From: a virus
IMG/VR virus record: IMGVR_UViG_3300028920_000095
Location: 1 to 50,590 of that record
Strand: one strand, 5' to 3'
Length of the DNA: 50,590 nt
Below are positions 34,526-44,773 of this stretch, one piece after another; the first letter of the stretch is position 1; the number at the start of each line of letters is the position of its first letter. The position numbers were made by a program, and so were the translations under genes. The notes under the pieces are model-generated. The model was given only the letters and a program-made list of their open reading frames with translations, did no database searches and had not been told where the DNA came from.

Positions 34526-37500
34526 TGCAATCATCTGATGTGCAGAATACTATAAAATCTCTTTCAAGAACTGGAGTAGGTATAGATGGAATAGGTCATT
34601 CTATGCATCTATTTCATCAGCTTAATTGCAAAATAGTTGCTCATAAAATTGCTGAGTCTGGTTCTAATTCTGGTATATATTATATTGAAGGAGATGTAAC
34701 TAATTTCCTTTCAGGATATACTTATTTTCATATTGATGGTAGAGAGTTTGATGACAATAATATATTTCAAGTTGATTCTTCTACTTATGATGAAAATGCC
34801 CAGTGGACTCAAGTGGTGATTACAGAAAATGCCAATTATAAAGCTAATGCGAATGATGTGGGATTTAACATTTGTGGTAGATATGATTTGGTATCAAATA
34901 AAATATTACAATCTATTGGAGATGTTAATTATGAATTGTATGAAGAAGGTTCTTTGGGGAATTTATCTTCTGGTGAATTTAGTTTTAAAATTACAGATAG
35001 TGCCAGAACATTTTATGATAAAGTAAATAGAACTGGATATTTTTATCAAAAGGATATATTTACTGAAGTCACTTCTATTTCAAGTGAAACAAAATATTCA
35101 GCTAAGTCTGGAGTATGTACAACTTGGATAAATGTTAAAGATTTAGATATTTATGATGGAAGTGATTTTCAATTTGGTTTTGTTGAATTTCTTACTGGTA
35201 GAGCAGCAGGAATCAAATTTCCTATTATACAATCTAATGGTTATTATCTTAAAGTTATAGGCCATATTAGTAAGAGTTATGAGCAATTAAATGAATTCCA
35301 TATCCCTATTGAAGTTGGAGATAAATTAAGAGTATTTAAAGCAAATACATTTTATGTTTTATTTCAAGTTTGGGCAAGAAATGCTTTAGATGAAAAGTTA
35401 CCTAATTTTTCTGGTAAGGTTGATTTAAGTACTGTTGAGACTGATGATTTAGAAAGAACCGTAGAAGTCAAAGCCTATGATGGAATTAAAAATACTTTTG
35501 AGAAAACTTTATCTGACATAGATTGGGATTTTGGATTAGGACTTCCAAGATTAACAGAAATTAAGGCTTTTTATCAAGATGCTTATTTAAGAAGAATGAG
35601 GAGAGTTTTGAGAGAAGAAGTTGAAGAAAATCCTCTTTCTTCTGTAAGAGTAATTGAAGTAGCACATGATGTAACTCAAGGTTGGCACTCTATTGATTAC
35701 CATCCTACTCATCTTTTTCGTTTTGATTTAGGAAAATGGTATTATGTACATGATGAAGGTTCTTTTGAAAAAAGTACACAGTCTGTTTTCTTAGCATCTA
35801 ATGAAGATGGTTCTAATTATGATTATTATGCTGAATTACCACCTCATAATGTTGATGATTTACAAAATGATTTAATTGAAAGAGAGTGGCACGGTGGTTG
35901 GGCAAGAATAAATATTGCAACAGAAGAAGCATCTTTTGTGGGAGCAGTAGGTGCACAGAATAATAATTCTGGAAATGTATATTGGAAGAAATTAAGTGGA
36001 CTTCCTTCTATACCTGCTAAACTTATTTTCCATGTAAATGATAAACGTGAAATAGATTATCAAACAGTATTTTCTTATCGTTATGATGATGGCTCTCCTA
36101 TTGTTCCTGCATATTTATTTGATTTGATAATAGAGATGGAATCTGAAAATGGAGTATCTATAAGAGATTTGACTTATCCTCTTGGTATGGGAAGCAAACT
36201 TGATGTAAATTTTACAGGATATTATGATTATCCTATGAAATATAATTTAGGGGATACTCCTGAAGAAAAACAATTAAGATGTTATAGTAGTAGGAAATTT
36301 CACGGTATTGAAATAGTTTTTAGGAATTTTGAATATTGGTATTATTCTTATCCAGACTATTATATAGAAGCCAGTTCTTTTGGTAATTTACTCACTACTT
36401 ATGTACAACATATGAGTTTACATTTTACTAATGGTAATAGTTGGCAAGAAAATATTAATTTAATTTATGCTGGCGGTTATAAATCTGATGCTGCATCTTC
36501 AACTACTACTTTGACTTTAAATACTGTACAATCTATTTCAAGAGATGGTGGAGCAGATGGTGAGTATGGAGATTATCAAACTGCAATGGTTGGAATGAGA
36601 CTTTTGTGTGTTAGTTCTACTAATTTTGGAGTAAGTAAAGAAATATTGACAGTATCTGATGGCGGTGGAGATGGAGAAGATTTAGATATAACAACTGAAG
36701 CATTTCCAAATAATTTAACTCAATATGATAGATTTTTAGTTGTTAATAAGAATTTTGATATAAAGTTTATGGGTAATGGAGATGCTTTTAAAGATGGTGA
36801 ACATCCTGATGTATTAGCTCTGAATAAGTTTAAATCCAGTGGATCAACTGGAACTATATTTCAAGATTTGAAAAAGCATTCAGGTGCAGCTGTTAATACA
36901 TTACCTGCTCTTTCAGTAGCATTTAGTCCAGAAGATAAATTATATATTGGTCATAAAAATAAATTTAACGGAGTTGCTTTTTCTTTATCTGTTATTAATA
37001 ATTCTGAATATGAAGATTATGCTGATATAGCTTGGTATATTAAACAAAATAAATATATAGTGGAATATTGGAATGGTTTGGAATGGGTAACTGCTAATGA
37101 AGTTTCTATAGTTCCTACTACATTAGTTGGATTAGATGATGATGATACTGATAAGTTTTCTTATGATGATTTAGTAAAGTATAGAATATATTTTAAAGCT
37201 GACGATTGGCATACTGGTGGATATGATTATACTACTTGGTTAGATAATGAAACATCAAGCCAAGCCCCTTCTAATATAGATGAAGATAATATATATTGCA
37301 TAAGGGTTATACCTACTAATAATTATCCTATGTGGTTATCTTATGTAAGTCTTGCTGAAGTTTCTGATGTAAATATAGCAGTAACTTGGAAAGATATACC
37401 AGGTTGGGCAAAGAACTCTGTAGAATTAAGTGATGGAAAATATTTTGTAGATACTTTACAAGATGCAGATGTTAATTTAGATTTATATGGTATAGAATTA

Positions 37501-40500
37501 CAATGCAGGAAGTCTCTATTATATATGAGACAAGTAAGACCTCTTAGTAAATTAGAAGGTTCTCTTGAAGACAATCTTTATGCTGCATTTGATTATACTC
37601 AAATAAATCCTCAGATAACTGAAGATTTAATTACTGTTAATGATAAAGGTTTTTCTACAATACCTCAAAATATAAATTATATACATTTATTGAAAAAGAT
37701 ATTTGAAAATATAGGTTATATTAAAAATCAAAAATTCTTTCTACATAATGATGATTATACTATATTTGATAAAAACTTTTTGAATATTATAGGTACTGGA
37801 TATGACGGAGTAAAACCTATTGATATAGGATGGGATAGGGCTTTTGTGCCGGAATTGTTATTAGACTTTACTGATGAAACTACTTGGGGTCAGACTTATA
37901 GACATATAAGTGTATTAAGAATACCTGAACTTAGTAAATATTTTCTATATGGAATACGTTCTACTATTGGGCCAAATATTGATTTATGGGTTTCTGATGA
38001 TGCTAAAAATTGGACATTAGATTCTACTGATAGTGATAATGTTTCTGATGACATTCTTGCATATACTACTGTTAAAAATAGAGACAATCAATATTATACT
38101 CATTATAGAACAGTATGGGATTCTGGAAATAGTAGGTATATTGTAGAAGTTGGTGTAGCAACAGATGATTATACTGAATATGCTTCTCCTACAACTCCAG
38201 GTTGGACTTCAATTCTTACTACTGCTTCTAAGAATTATGGTTCTTGTTCTGTATTACATATAAAAGGTAATCCTAATGCTACCAGTAATTGTTATAGATT
38301 AATGGCTGTAGTTCAGTATAGTACAGCAGCAGTAGATGGAAATGGAGTACCTACTGGAATACCTTCTATTTTATTTTATAAAAGTGATAGTGTAGATTGT
38401 ACATCTTGGTCATATTTATTTACATTACCTGTAAATGGTACTGATCCGGTATTTGTAGAAGCAAGTGTTTGTGAAAATGATGTTAATGTTTCTTCTTCTG
38501 AAATGTTAAATAATATAGCTTTGATATTCAAAGGAACTGACAACAAACTTTATAGGGTTTATCCTTCTGCTGGTGATTTAGAAAGCCAATGGAAAGTACC
38601 TGTAGCAATAAATGATACTACTACTACTTATTCAGGATTTTCAGCTATAAATGATAGTTATAGATATAATTATGTAAAAGATGAAGATAGAGATGCTTTT
38701 ACTCTTGTTCCTTATGAGAAAGAATTAAATGTATTAATAGGAGTTAATGGAAGTAATGCTCCTAAAGCATTAGCTATAAATAAAACAGTAACAGATTGGA
38801 ATACTGATCTATTTTGGTTAGATAAAACTCAAGAGATGAATGAAGTAGATTGGTTTAAATCTGATACTGAAAGAATTACTATAAGTGATGGAGTAAGTGC
38901 AAATGGAAAACATAAAAGAATTTATCTTGGTTTAAGAGTACCTTTCAATAAAATACTTTCTCGCAGTATATCTATACCTTATCTTAATAGGTTGAAAGCA
39001 AGGTATTGGAATGGTATAGAGTGGAGTGATTTTGATAGAATTTATCAAAATGGAAAACTTATTACTGATAGTAAAGTAAATCCGATTTTTGGATTTTATT
39101 TTGACAATCCTACTGATTGGGTATCTTCTAACTTTGATAATATTATTTCTGATTTTACTTATGATGGTTTAAGTCAACCAAGTAATAGTCTTTATTGGAT
39201 TGAACTTAGTTTACCTTCTGATGCAACAAGCTCTTCAATAATAGTGAAGGGTTTTAGAAATTGTTTTACTAATATATTTGCTTGGAAAGGTAACTCTTTG
39301 TTTATGATGCAAAACTGGGAGTATATGAAACATTTATATACTTTTAGTGCAGAATTAGATAAAGGAATAAATATTGATAGTATTAGCTATGATAAAGCTG
39401 ATAAATTAATTTTAGTTAATACTATTTCTGAAACTAAATATGATTATAGAATTTCAGAAACTTATCCTTTTGATGTATTTGGAAAAATAAAAGCATCTTA
39501 TCCTTTATGGAATGAAAATCTTTATGATTCAGAATATCACAGAGTATCTTCTGAAAAACCAGCTTCATTAGTAAGAATAGGTAAACCTAATGAAGCAACT
39601 ATAAGTGGTACTGATTATGATTTTAGATTAATTGGGATTTGGGATGAAAGTTTTTTGGAAGATATATATTATGGTTCCAGTGCTGTAAATGTAGCATCTG
39701 CTGGATTAAATATTCCTATTCCTAAAGAACAAGATGTAAAACTTTGGTGGAGAAGGAATACAGATTCTGAATTAGATATTGATGGCGAATGGACATATAA
39801 AAATAATATATGGATAGCAAGAAGATTAGGACTCAGAAATGTAGAAACATATTCTCCTGATAGTGGTGGGCAATATAGATATACTAATTCATATTCTTAT
39901 CTTGTGGCTTCTTTAACAAGAAGTGGTCTACTTTATGAAGAATTAATTAATTCACCTTTTAGAAGGCTTCCAGTTGGATATTATGCTTTTTGCGAAAAGA
40001 ATAGATTAGATAGGAATGAATTATTTCCCAGATTAATCATAGTTTATGGTTTTATAACTACTGAACCTGTAACACCATCAGATGGATATGTTTATGTAAT
40101 ATCTAATGTTGTTGATAATAGTTCATTAGATGCAGTATTAAGAGGGAAAAAAGGTTGGTTGATGAGATGGAATGCTTCTTTGTCTGAATGGTCATATAAT
40201 GTACCAGCAGAAGGAACTATAATTTCTGATGCCAGTGATAGTAATACTTTATATGAATTTAAGAAAGGTTATTGGGAAGCTCCTGATTCAGATAATATTT
40301 GGCCTGGATTAGATATTGTAGAAACTGCTCTTGATAAATTATGGTTGAACTGGACAGTAGGACAAGAAGGAGTATTATTAGATTATTTCAGGGATTATAA
40401 TCTAAGACCTTTAAGATTTAGAAGCAATAATACTGAACAGTATTTTGATAAGAAAAGGATATTATCATTCAGAGACTTATTTGATGATTTGCTTCTTAAT

Positions 40501-41712
40501 AATAGTATAGGTGGAGTAAATTATGATGGATTTCAAGAAAATTTGAAAGCAACTTGTGCTGTTCTATTACCTGATGCAACAGCTATGAAGGATTCACCTG
40601 GAGATGTTTCTATAACTGAAAATGATGGTTATGATGCTTCTGCAACAGTTAGAGTAATGGAGCCGAATACTCCTGCTGTAGCTTTCGGAATGTATGCTTT
40701 TAAAGATATAGATGAATATAGTGGTAGTACTGTTAGGGATAATACTTCAGAAGTTAATCCTTATGCATATTCCGGTATAGGTTTGATGAAGTATGGTGGC
40801 AAGATAAGAAATTGGAAAAAGGCTTTTTATTATAATGGAGCAAGCCATAGTGATGTTACTAATGATATGAATTATAAGATATATGGTGGTTCTTATGGTT
40901 TAGATTTCTTTGGTTCAGGAGAATATATGTACTTATGCTCTGATAGTAAATGTTTTGCTTTTACTATAGCATTTGAAGAAATATTTTCTTCTGGTTCTAT
41001 ACTTATTGAATATTATGATGGTTCCAACTGGCAAACAATAGATTACTCTAATGCAGATTTCTCTCGTGTAATAAATCCTGCTAATGATAGAGATAATTGG
41101 AATTATAAAACAAGAGGAATGCATGTAACATTTGATCCATTTTATGATAGTTGGCAAAGAGCTAATTATCAAGGGACAACAGGTTATTGGATAAGAGTTT
41201 CTGCAAATTTAATATCTGGTTCTGCTATTGCAAAATGGATAGTTCTTTCAGGAACTATGCTTTGGGATAATATGTGGTGGTGGAATGATTATACTATAAA
41301 TTCAAATAAATATCCTGGTGGTTCTCCTACTGATGATGAAAAGGAATATTTTGATACTTTTATCCCAGTATCTATAGAATATGATATTCATAATAAAAAA
41401 TTATTAGGATGTTTTTGGGATTGCAATCCAAGTTCAAATAAATATTATCCATTTAAAATTTCTTTTGATAGAGAAGAATTATGGAATGAAGCAGGAGAGT
41501 ATTTTTGGTCTTGGGATAATCAAGAAGAAATAACTATTGTAGATAAAGATGAATTTGATTATTCTATGAATATGAAAAGTCTATCTTGTATAAGTAGGAT
41601 TAATACAAAAGTAGTGGTAGCTGATGATAGTAATCCAGATAAAATACCTTTTATAGCTAACTTAAAAAATTTAGAATCAGGTGAATCTCTATTTCCTTTT
41701 TATATAGAATAG
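34525..41712 (+). CDS. Giant tail-tip structural protein
   Basis: A 2395-aa protein overlapping the tape measure stop (TAATG). No single known domain covers it. The N-terminal about 350 residues are strand-rich and may be a distal-tail-like domain that docks on the tube. The middle has a sialidase/BNR-like pattern, DLWVSDDAKNWT (near residue 1150), and repeated Trp/Tyr strands. It is rich in Asp, Tyr, Ser and Trp, suggesting a carbohydrate-facing tip. It ends at TAG (41710-41712), and the next ORF continues in the same frame after three codons, so read-through or a split gene must be considered. Confidence 0.7.
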   Translation: MQSSDVQNTIKSLSRTGVGIDGIGHSMHLFHQLNCKIVAHKIAESGSNSGIYYIEGDVTNFLSGYTYFHIDGREFDDNNIFQVDSSTYDENAQWTQVVITENANYKANANDVGFNICGRYDLVSNKILQSIGDVNYELYEEGSLGNLSSGEFSFKITDSARTFYDKVNRTGYFYQKDIFTEVTSISSETKYSAKSGVCTTWINVKDLDIYDGSDFQFGFVEFLTGRAAGIKFPIIQSNGYYLKVIGHISKSYEQLNEFHIPIEVGDKLRVFKANTFYVLFQVWARNALDEKLPNFSGKVDLSTVETDDLERTVEVKAYDGIKNTFEKTLSDIDWDFGLGLPRLTEIKAFYQDAYLRRMRRVLREEVEENPLSSVRVIEVAHDVTQGWHSIDYHPTHLFRFDLGKWYYVHDEGSFEKSTQSVFLASNEDGSNYDYYAELPPHNVDDLQNDLIEREWHGGWARINIATEEASFVGAVGAQNNNSGNVYWKKLSGLPSIPAKLIFHVNDKREIDYQTVFSYRYDDGSPIVPAYLFDLIIEMESENGVSIRDLTYPLGMGSKLDVNFTGYYDYPMKYNLGDTPEEKQLRCYSSRKFHGIEIVFRNFEYWYYSYPDYYIEASSFGNLLTTYVQHMSLHFTNGNSWQENINLIYAGGYKSDAASSTTTLTLNTVQSISRDGGADGEYGDYQTAMVGMRLLCVSSTNFGVSKEILTVSDGGGDGEDLDITTEAFPNNLTQYDRFLVVNKNFDIKFMGNGDAFKDGEHPDVLALNKFKSSGSTGTIFQDLKKHSGAAVNTLPALSVAFSPEDKLYIGHKNKFNGVAFSLSVINNSEYEDYADIAWYIKQNKYIVEYWNGLEWVTANEVSIVPTTLVGLDDDDTDKFSYDDLVKYRIYFKADDWHTGGYDYTTWLDNETSSQAPSNIDEDNIYCIRVIPTNNYPMWLSYVSLAEVSDVNIAVTWKDIPGWAKNSVELSDGKYFVDTLQDADVNLDLYGIELQCRKSLLYMRQVRPLSKLEGSLEDNLYAAFDYTQINPQITEDLITVNDKGFSTIPQNINYIHLLKKIFENIGYIKNQKFFLHNDDYTIFDKNFLNIIGTGYDGVKPIDIGWDRAFVPELLLDFTDETTWGQTYRHISVLRIPELSKYFLYGIRSTIGPNIDLWVSDDAKNWTLDSTDSDNVSDDILAYTTVKNRDNQYYTHYRTVWDSGNSRYIVEVGVATDDYTEYASPTTPGWTSILTTASKNYGSCSVLHIKGNPNATSNCYRLMAVVQYSTAAVDGNGVPTGIPSILFYKSDSVDCTSWSYLFTLPVNGTDPVFVEASVCENDVNVSSSEMLNNIALIFKGTDNKLYRVYPSAGDLESQWKVPVAINDTTTTYSGFSAINDSYRYNYVKDEDRDAFTLVPYEKELNVLIGVNGSNAPKALAINKTVTDWNTDLFWLDKTQEMNEVDWFKSDTERITISDGVSANGKHKRIYLGLRVPFNKILSRSISIPYLNRLKARYWNGIEWSDFDRIYQNGKLITDSKVNPIFGFYFDNPTDWVSSNFDNIISDFTYDGLSQPSNSLYWIELSLPSDATSSSIIVKGFRNCFTNIFAWKGNSLFMMQNWEYMKHLYTFSAELDKGINIDSISYDKADKLILVNTISETKYDYRISETYPFDVFGKIKASYPLWNENLYDSEYHRVSSEKPASLVRIGKPNEATISGTDYDFRLIGIWDESFLEDIYYGSSAVNVASAGLNIPIPKEQDVKLWWRRNTDSELDIDGEWTYKNNIWIARRLGLRNVETYSPDSGGQYRYTNSYSYLVASLTRSGLLYEELINSPFRRLPVGYYAFCEKNRLDRNELFPRLIIVYGFITTEPVTPSDGYVYVISNVVDNSSLDAVLRGKKGWLMRWNASLSEWSYNVPAEGTIISDASDSNTLYEFKKGYWEAPDSDNIWPGLDIVETALDKLWLNWTVGQEGVLLDYFRDYNLRPLRFRSNNTEQYFDKKRILSFRDLFDDLLLNNSIGGVNYDGFQENLKATCAVLLPDATAMKDSPGDVSITENDGYDASATVRVMEPNTPAVAFGMYAFKDIDEYSGSTVRDNTSEVNPYAYSGIGLMKYGGKIRNWKKAFYYNGASHSDVTNDMNYKIYGGSYGLDFFGSGEYMYLCSDSKCFAFTIAFEEIFSSGSILIEYYDGSNWQTIDYSNADFSRVINPANDRDNWNYKTRGMHVTFDPFYDSWQRANYQGTTGYWIRVSANLISGSAIAKWIVLSGTMLWDNMWWWNDYTINSNKYPGGSPTDDEKEYFDTFIPVSIEYDIHNKKLLGCFWDCNPSSNKYYPFKISFDREELWNEAGEYFWSWDNQEEITIVDKDEFDYSMNMKSLSCISRINTKVVVADDSNPDKIPFIANLKNLESGESLFPFYIE

Positions 41713-41721
41713 AAAATATTT

Positions 41722-43260
41722 ATGGAAAGCGGAATTGATTATAAAGGTTTGTTATTTGTTTTTGATGATAATACTTCATCAATTAAAGTATGGCAAGGTG
41801 AAACTACTAAAACAAGTAAAAGTGGTTTTGTTTCAGACTATATAGTTAAATTTTTAATTTGGAAAAATGAATTATATGCTTTAAGAAGTAGTGGAGAATT
41901 ATATCAGTTAATAAATATGGTTTCTGGAGATGTAGATAATTGGTCAGAATTAGCAGATGCTTCTGAAACTGTATCTGATATGGTATTATATAATGGTAAT
42001 ATTTACATAATAGGTTCTACTCAAATGTTTTATTGGAATGGAGCCAATCTTACAACTTCTACTTCTTTACCTGCTAATCATACTTATTATTGTGGAGTAT
42101 CTTCTCATGATAAAATATTTTTATATGGTGATGATAATACTTACAATATAGTTGATGAATATGATGGCAGTTCTTTTACTGAATTGTTTTCTTCTAATTC
42201 TGAAGCTATGATTAGTTATAGTTTTTATAATGTAAAAGGTAAGCCACTAATTATTGAATATAAAGGTAAGTTATATTTTAATTATAGGAATGCAACAGCA
42301 GCAGAAACAATATTAGTTAGCTATGATATCAGCTCTGGAAAAACTACTGATAATCTAATGGCTGTTTCTGAATATCCAACTTCTATGATTATTGAAGATG
42401 GCATTATTACTATGAGTATGTATATATATGATAGAGCAATAGTAAGAGTTTATATTATTGATGATTATATTAAAGAGAAAGAAATATCTTTAGGGAATAG
42501 TGATAAGATTGGTAAATTGTATAGGATAGAGTCTGATCCTATTTTAGCTTCTTCTCATGATAAGGAGAGGTTAGTATATTATCCTCAATATACTTGTATT
42601 GGTAATGTTAGCGGTGCAAAACCTATTTTTAAATATGGTAAGAGATTAGAATGTTATACTGACTTATATGATGCTAATATAGGTAATGTTAGTTTAAAAG
42701 AAATAGCTGACAATTTATGTAACTTATTAGATGCATATGTTTCTATTAAACCTGAAAATATAATAGAAACAGATATGAAAGATTTATCCGGTAAATCTGA
42801 TATATTTCTAACTTTATCTGATTCTGATGATTATGGTGATTTACAAATTCACGAGATAGAAGATTATATACAAGGCTCTAATAATTTTAGAAGAATTATG
42901 ATAGGTTGGGAAAATAAATTAATGGAAGGTGGAAAAGAGATTGTTGGAACATCTGGTTTAATAAATGTAAATGAATTTTCTTATGATAGTACTTTAGTTA
43001 ATAATTCTAATACTGCTAAAAATATAGCAGAGTATTTATTTAGTAAAATGTATAGTGGAGATGAAATGGTATGTATATTAGAATATGCTCCATTTTTAAG
43101 AGTAAACCAAAATGTTTCTGTTAAGGCTATTGGTAGTAATTTATATTTAGGAGATAAAAAGGAATTTAAAATTGTAGGGATAGATCATTCTTGGGACTCT
43201 AAAACTACAAAACTTAATTTAATAGAACGTAATATTATTTTTAATAATTTGGAGATATAG
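41722..43260 (+). CDS. Tail-tip protein with beta-propeller-like region
   Basis: A 512-aa protein. Its ATG lacks a visible SD (upstream is AT-rich), unlike almost all genes here, and it lies in the same frame as the 2395-aa ORF with one TAG between. The first half has repeated strands (LYALRSSGELYQL, DMVLYNGNIYIIGSTQMFYWNG, KIFLYGDDNTYNIVDEYDG) like a Kelch/BNR-type propeller. The second half ends with YLGDKKEFKIVGIDHSWDSK and NLIER, as in tail-tip hub proteins. It may be translated by coupling, or as the end of a read-through fusion. Confidence 0.65.
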   Translation: MESGIDYKGLLFVFDDNTSSIKVWQGETTKTSKSGFVSDYIVKFLIWKNELYALRSSGELYQLINMVSGDVDNWSELADASETVSDMVLYNGNIYIIGSTQMFYWNGANLTTSTSLPANHTYYCGVSSHDKIFLYGDDNTYNIVDEYDGSSFTELFSSNSEAMISYSFYNVKGKPLIIEYKGKLYFNYRNATAAETILVSYDISSGKTTDNLMAVSEYPTSMIIEDGIITMSMYIYDRAIVRVYIIDDYIKEKEISLGNSDKIGKLYRIESDPILASSHDKERLVYYPQYTCIGNVSGAKPIFKYGKRLECYTDLYDANIGNVSLKEIADNLCNLLDAYVSIKPENIIETDMKDLSGKSDIFLTLSDSDDYGDLQIHEIEDYIQGSNNFRRIMIGWENKLMEGGKEIVGTSGLINVNEFSYDSTLVNNSNTAKNIAEYLFSKMYSGDEMVCILEYAPFLRVNQNVSVKAIGSNLYLGDKKEFKIVGIDHSWDSKTTKLNLIERNIIFNNLEI

Positions 43261-43644
43261 ATGTCTGCATATTTAGTTCCTATCATTTCAAGCATTATAG
43301 CTATTTTGTTTACAGGTTTTGTTACATATTATTTTGCAACTCGAAATCATCATAAAAGAATGAGAGATATTGCAAAAGAAGAAATAAGAGATGAGGAAAG
43401 TAATTTTGTGAATAAAACATATGATATTGTAAGGAAAGAGTGTAAAGAATCTGTTGAATTACATAATAAAGAGAAGCACAAAATGGATACAGCAGTAACT
43501 AATTCTATGCATCATATGGAACTTAAACAAAATTCTATGAATCTTAAATTAAATTTTTTAACAACTTTAATGAGTGAGATGGCAAAGAAAATGCAAATAA
43601 TAATAACGCCTGATATGTTTCCTAAAGAAGAAAATGGAGAATAA
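43261..43644 (+). CDS. Membrane-anchored coiled-coil protein (holin/spanin candidate)
   Basis: A 127-aa protein starting directly after the TAG of the previous gene, with GGAG 6 bases before the ATG. The N-terminal helix (about residues 3-27, AYLVPIISSIIAILFTGFVTYYF) is membrane spanning; the rest is charged, Met/Lys/Glu-rich and coiled. Single-pass proteins of this type near tail genes may be holins, inner-membrane spanins or signal-anchor structural proteins. No endolysin gene is visible nearby to confirm a lysis role. Confidence 0.6.
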   Translation: MSAYLVPIISSIIAILFTGFVTYYFATRNHHKRMRDIAKEEIRDEESNFVNKTYDIVRKECKESVELHNKEKHKMDTAVTNSMHHMELKQNSMNLKLNFLTTLMSEMAKKMQIIITPDMFPKEENGE

Positions 43645-43646
43645 TA

Positions 43647-44618
43647 ATGTCTAATTATCCTGAGACACTGGCTGCGCAACATGCGTGGAAAGATGAAGTA
43701 GTTGGTGGTTCATATGGAGAACCTGTATTATTGAAATTATATGAAACAGAGCTTATATCTAATGGTTCATTTGATGATACATTAGTAGGATGGGATGGGT
43801 CAGGAGATAGAAGTGATTTTGGTGAAGAAGCTATGGTAGGTAATTATGTTTTAGCTATGGAATCTTCTGTAGCTTATATGCATACTTATTTTGATAGAAC
43901 TTCTACTGATAATGGTAATGAGATGGATTTAATTTTAGTAAGTGGCTTTGTTAAAGTTACAGTTGCTACTACTACTGATAAAACTATTAAGTTGAGAGTA
44001 TATACTGATAATGGAACAGCCAGAGATGCAACACCATCTAATTATGTTGATTTAGTTATTAAATTAGATGATGATGCTTTAGTATATGATTCTGATGATA
44101 CCAGCCAATGGATAAGATTTTATTTTGTTGCTGATATGACTGGGTTTACTGGAACTAACGTACATTTTGAAATATATTCTGGATATAGTTCTACTGTGGA
44201 TTATTATTTAGATGATCTTAAAGTATATGAAGTGAAAGAAGTAGTTGAATTAGAGTGCCCTAATTCTCTTAGGCTTAAATGGGAAAGAAAGACTGATGCT
44301 AATTATGAAATGGTAGATGGAACTGATAAAGATTATGTAAGAGGATGGCGTCCAATATATAGTTTGAATTATGAATATTGTTCAAGAGCACAAATGATAA
44401 AGAGTATAGGTATTACCGAAAGTGATTTTAATTTTTTCATACCTCATAAAGATAACATAAATGGAGATTTTGTTAGAATAATAGATGATTTTAGTGGAAA
44501 CTATTTTCATGATAAATTTTTAGGTCATACTAATGATTTAGTATTAAGAGGCATTTATTTGAGAAAATTTAAGAATATTGAATATGGTGGAGAATATTTT
44601 GAAATTGATAATGCTTGA
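43647..44618 (+). CDS. Tail protein with carbohydrate-binding-module-like domain
   Basis: A 323-aa protein, last gene of the structural arm. ELISNGSFDDTLVGWDGSGD (about residues 35-54) and the strand pair ending YYLDDLKVYEV (about 188-198) match the jelly-roll CBM4/9 pattern (..NGsFE..l.gW.., ..yyiDdv.v). The C-terminal third (RLKWERKTD, WRPIYSLNYEYCSR) looks like an attachment or tip domain. It may bind host polysaccharide. The CBM call is pattern-based. Confidence 0.65.
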   Translation: MSNYPETLAAQHAWKDEVVGGSYGEPVLLKLYETELISNGSFDDTLVGWDGSGDRSDFGEEAMVGNYVLAMESSVAYMHTYFDRTSTDNGNEMDLILVSGFVKVTVATTTDKTIKLRVYTDNGTARDATPSNYVDLVIKLDDDALVYDSDDTSQWIRFYFVADMTGFTGTNVHFEIYSGYSSTVDYYLDDLKVYEVKEVVELECPNSLRLKWERKTDANYEMVDGTDKDYVRGWRPIYSLNYEYCSRAQMIKSIGITESDFNFFIPHKDNINGDFVRIIDDFSGNYFHDKFLGHTNDLVLRGIYLRKFKNIEYGGEYFEIDNA

Positions 44619-44773
44619 TATGAAAATAGTACATGAAATAACTATGGCATAAATTTTATAGTATATTATATAATTAAGAATAAATAAATCAGCATTTATC
44701 TTTACCGTGCCCGATTTTTATTAAGCTGATATAATAAATTTTTATTATATTTAGTTTAGGGATTAGTATATTT
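44619..44773 (+). other. Intergenic control region before the replication operon
   Basis: A 155-base region with the 18-base element, an ATCAGC / GCTGAT pair (44688-44693, 44725-44730) spanning a 31-base loop that contains the only GC-rich word here, ACCGTGCCCG, and the near-palindrome ATAATAAATTTTTATTAT (44731 on). It separates late structural genes from replication genes and may combine a termination signal and a promoter. No U-tailed terminator is clear. Confidence 0.45.
44653..44670 (+). promoter_or_regulatory. Candidate promoter, 18-base repeated element (copy 1)
   Basis: The 18-mer ATTTTATAGTATATTATA is identical at 50124-50141. Copy 1 stands about 100 bases before the SNF2 helicase gene, and copy 2 about 35 bases before the next operon's first ATG. 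Both follow the end of an operon and precede a new one. Such a shared site fits a phage-class promoter or regulator site. A related TTTATTATATTT lies at 44741-44752. Confidence 0.5.

Noticed and set aside
41710-43260. General TAG codon reassignment in this phage
   Set aside because: Several genes end in TAG with a correctly placed next gene, one has TAG TGA (3811), and the gene at 43261 has its own SD after TAG. Only the 41710 TAG remains suspicious.
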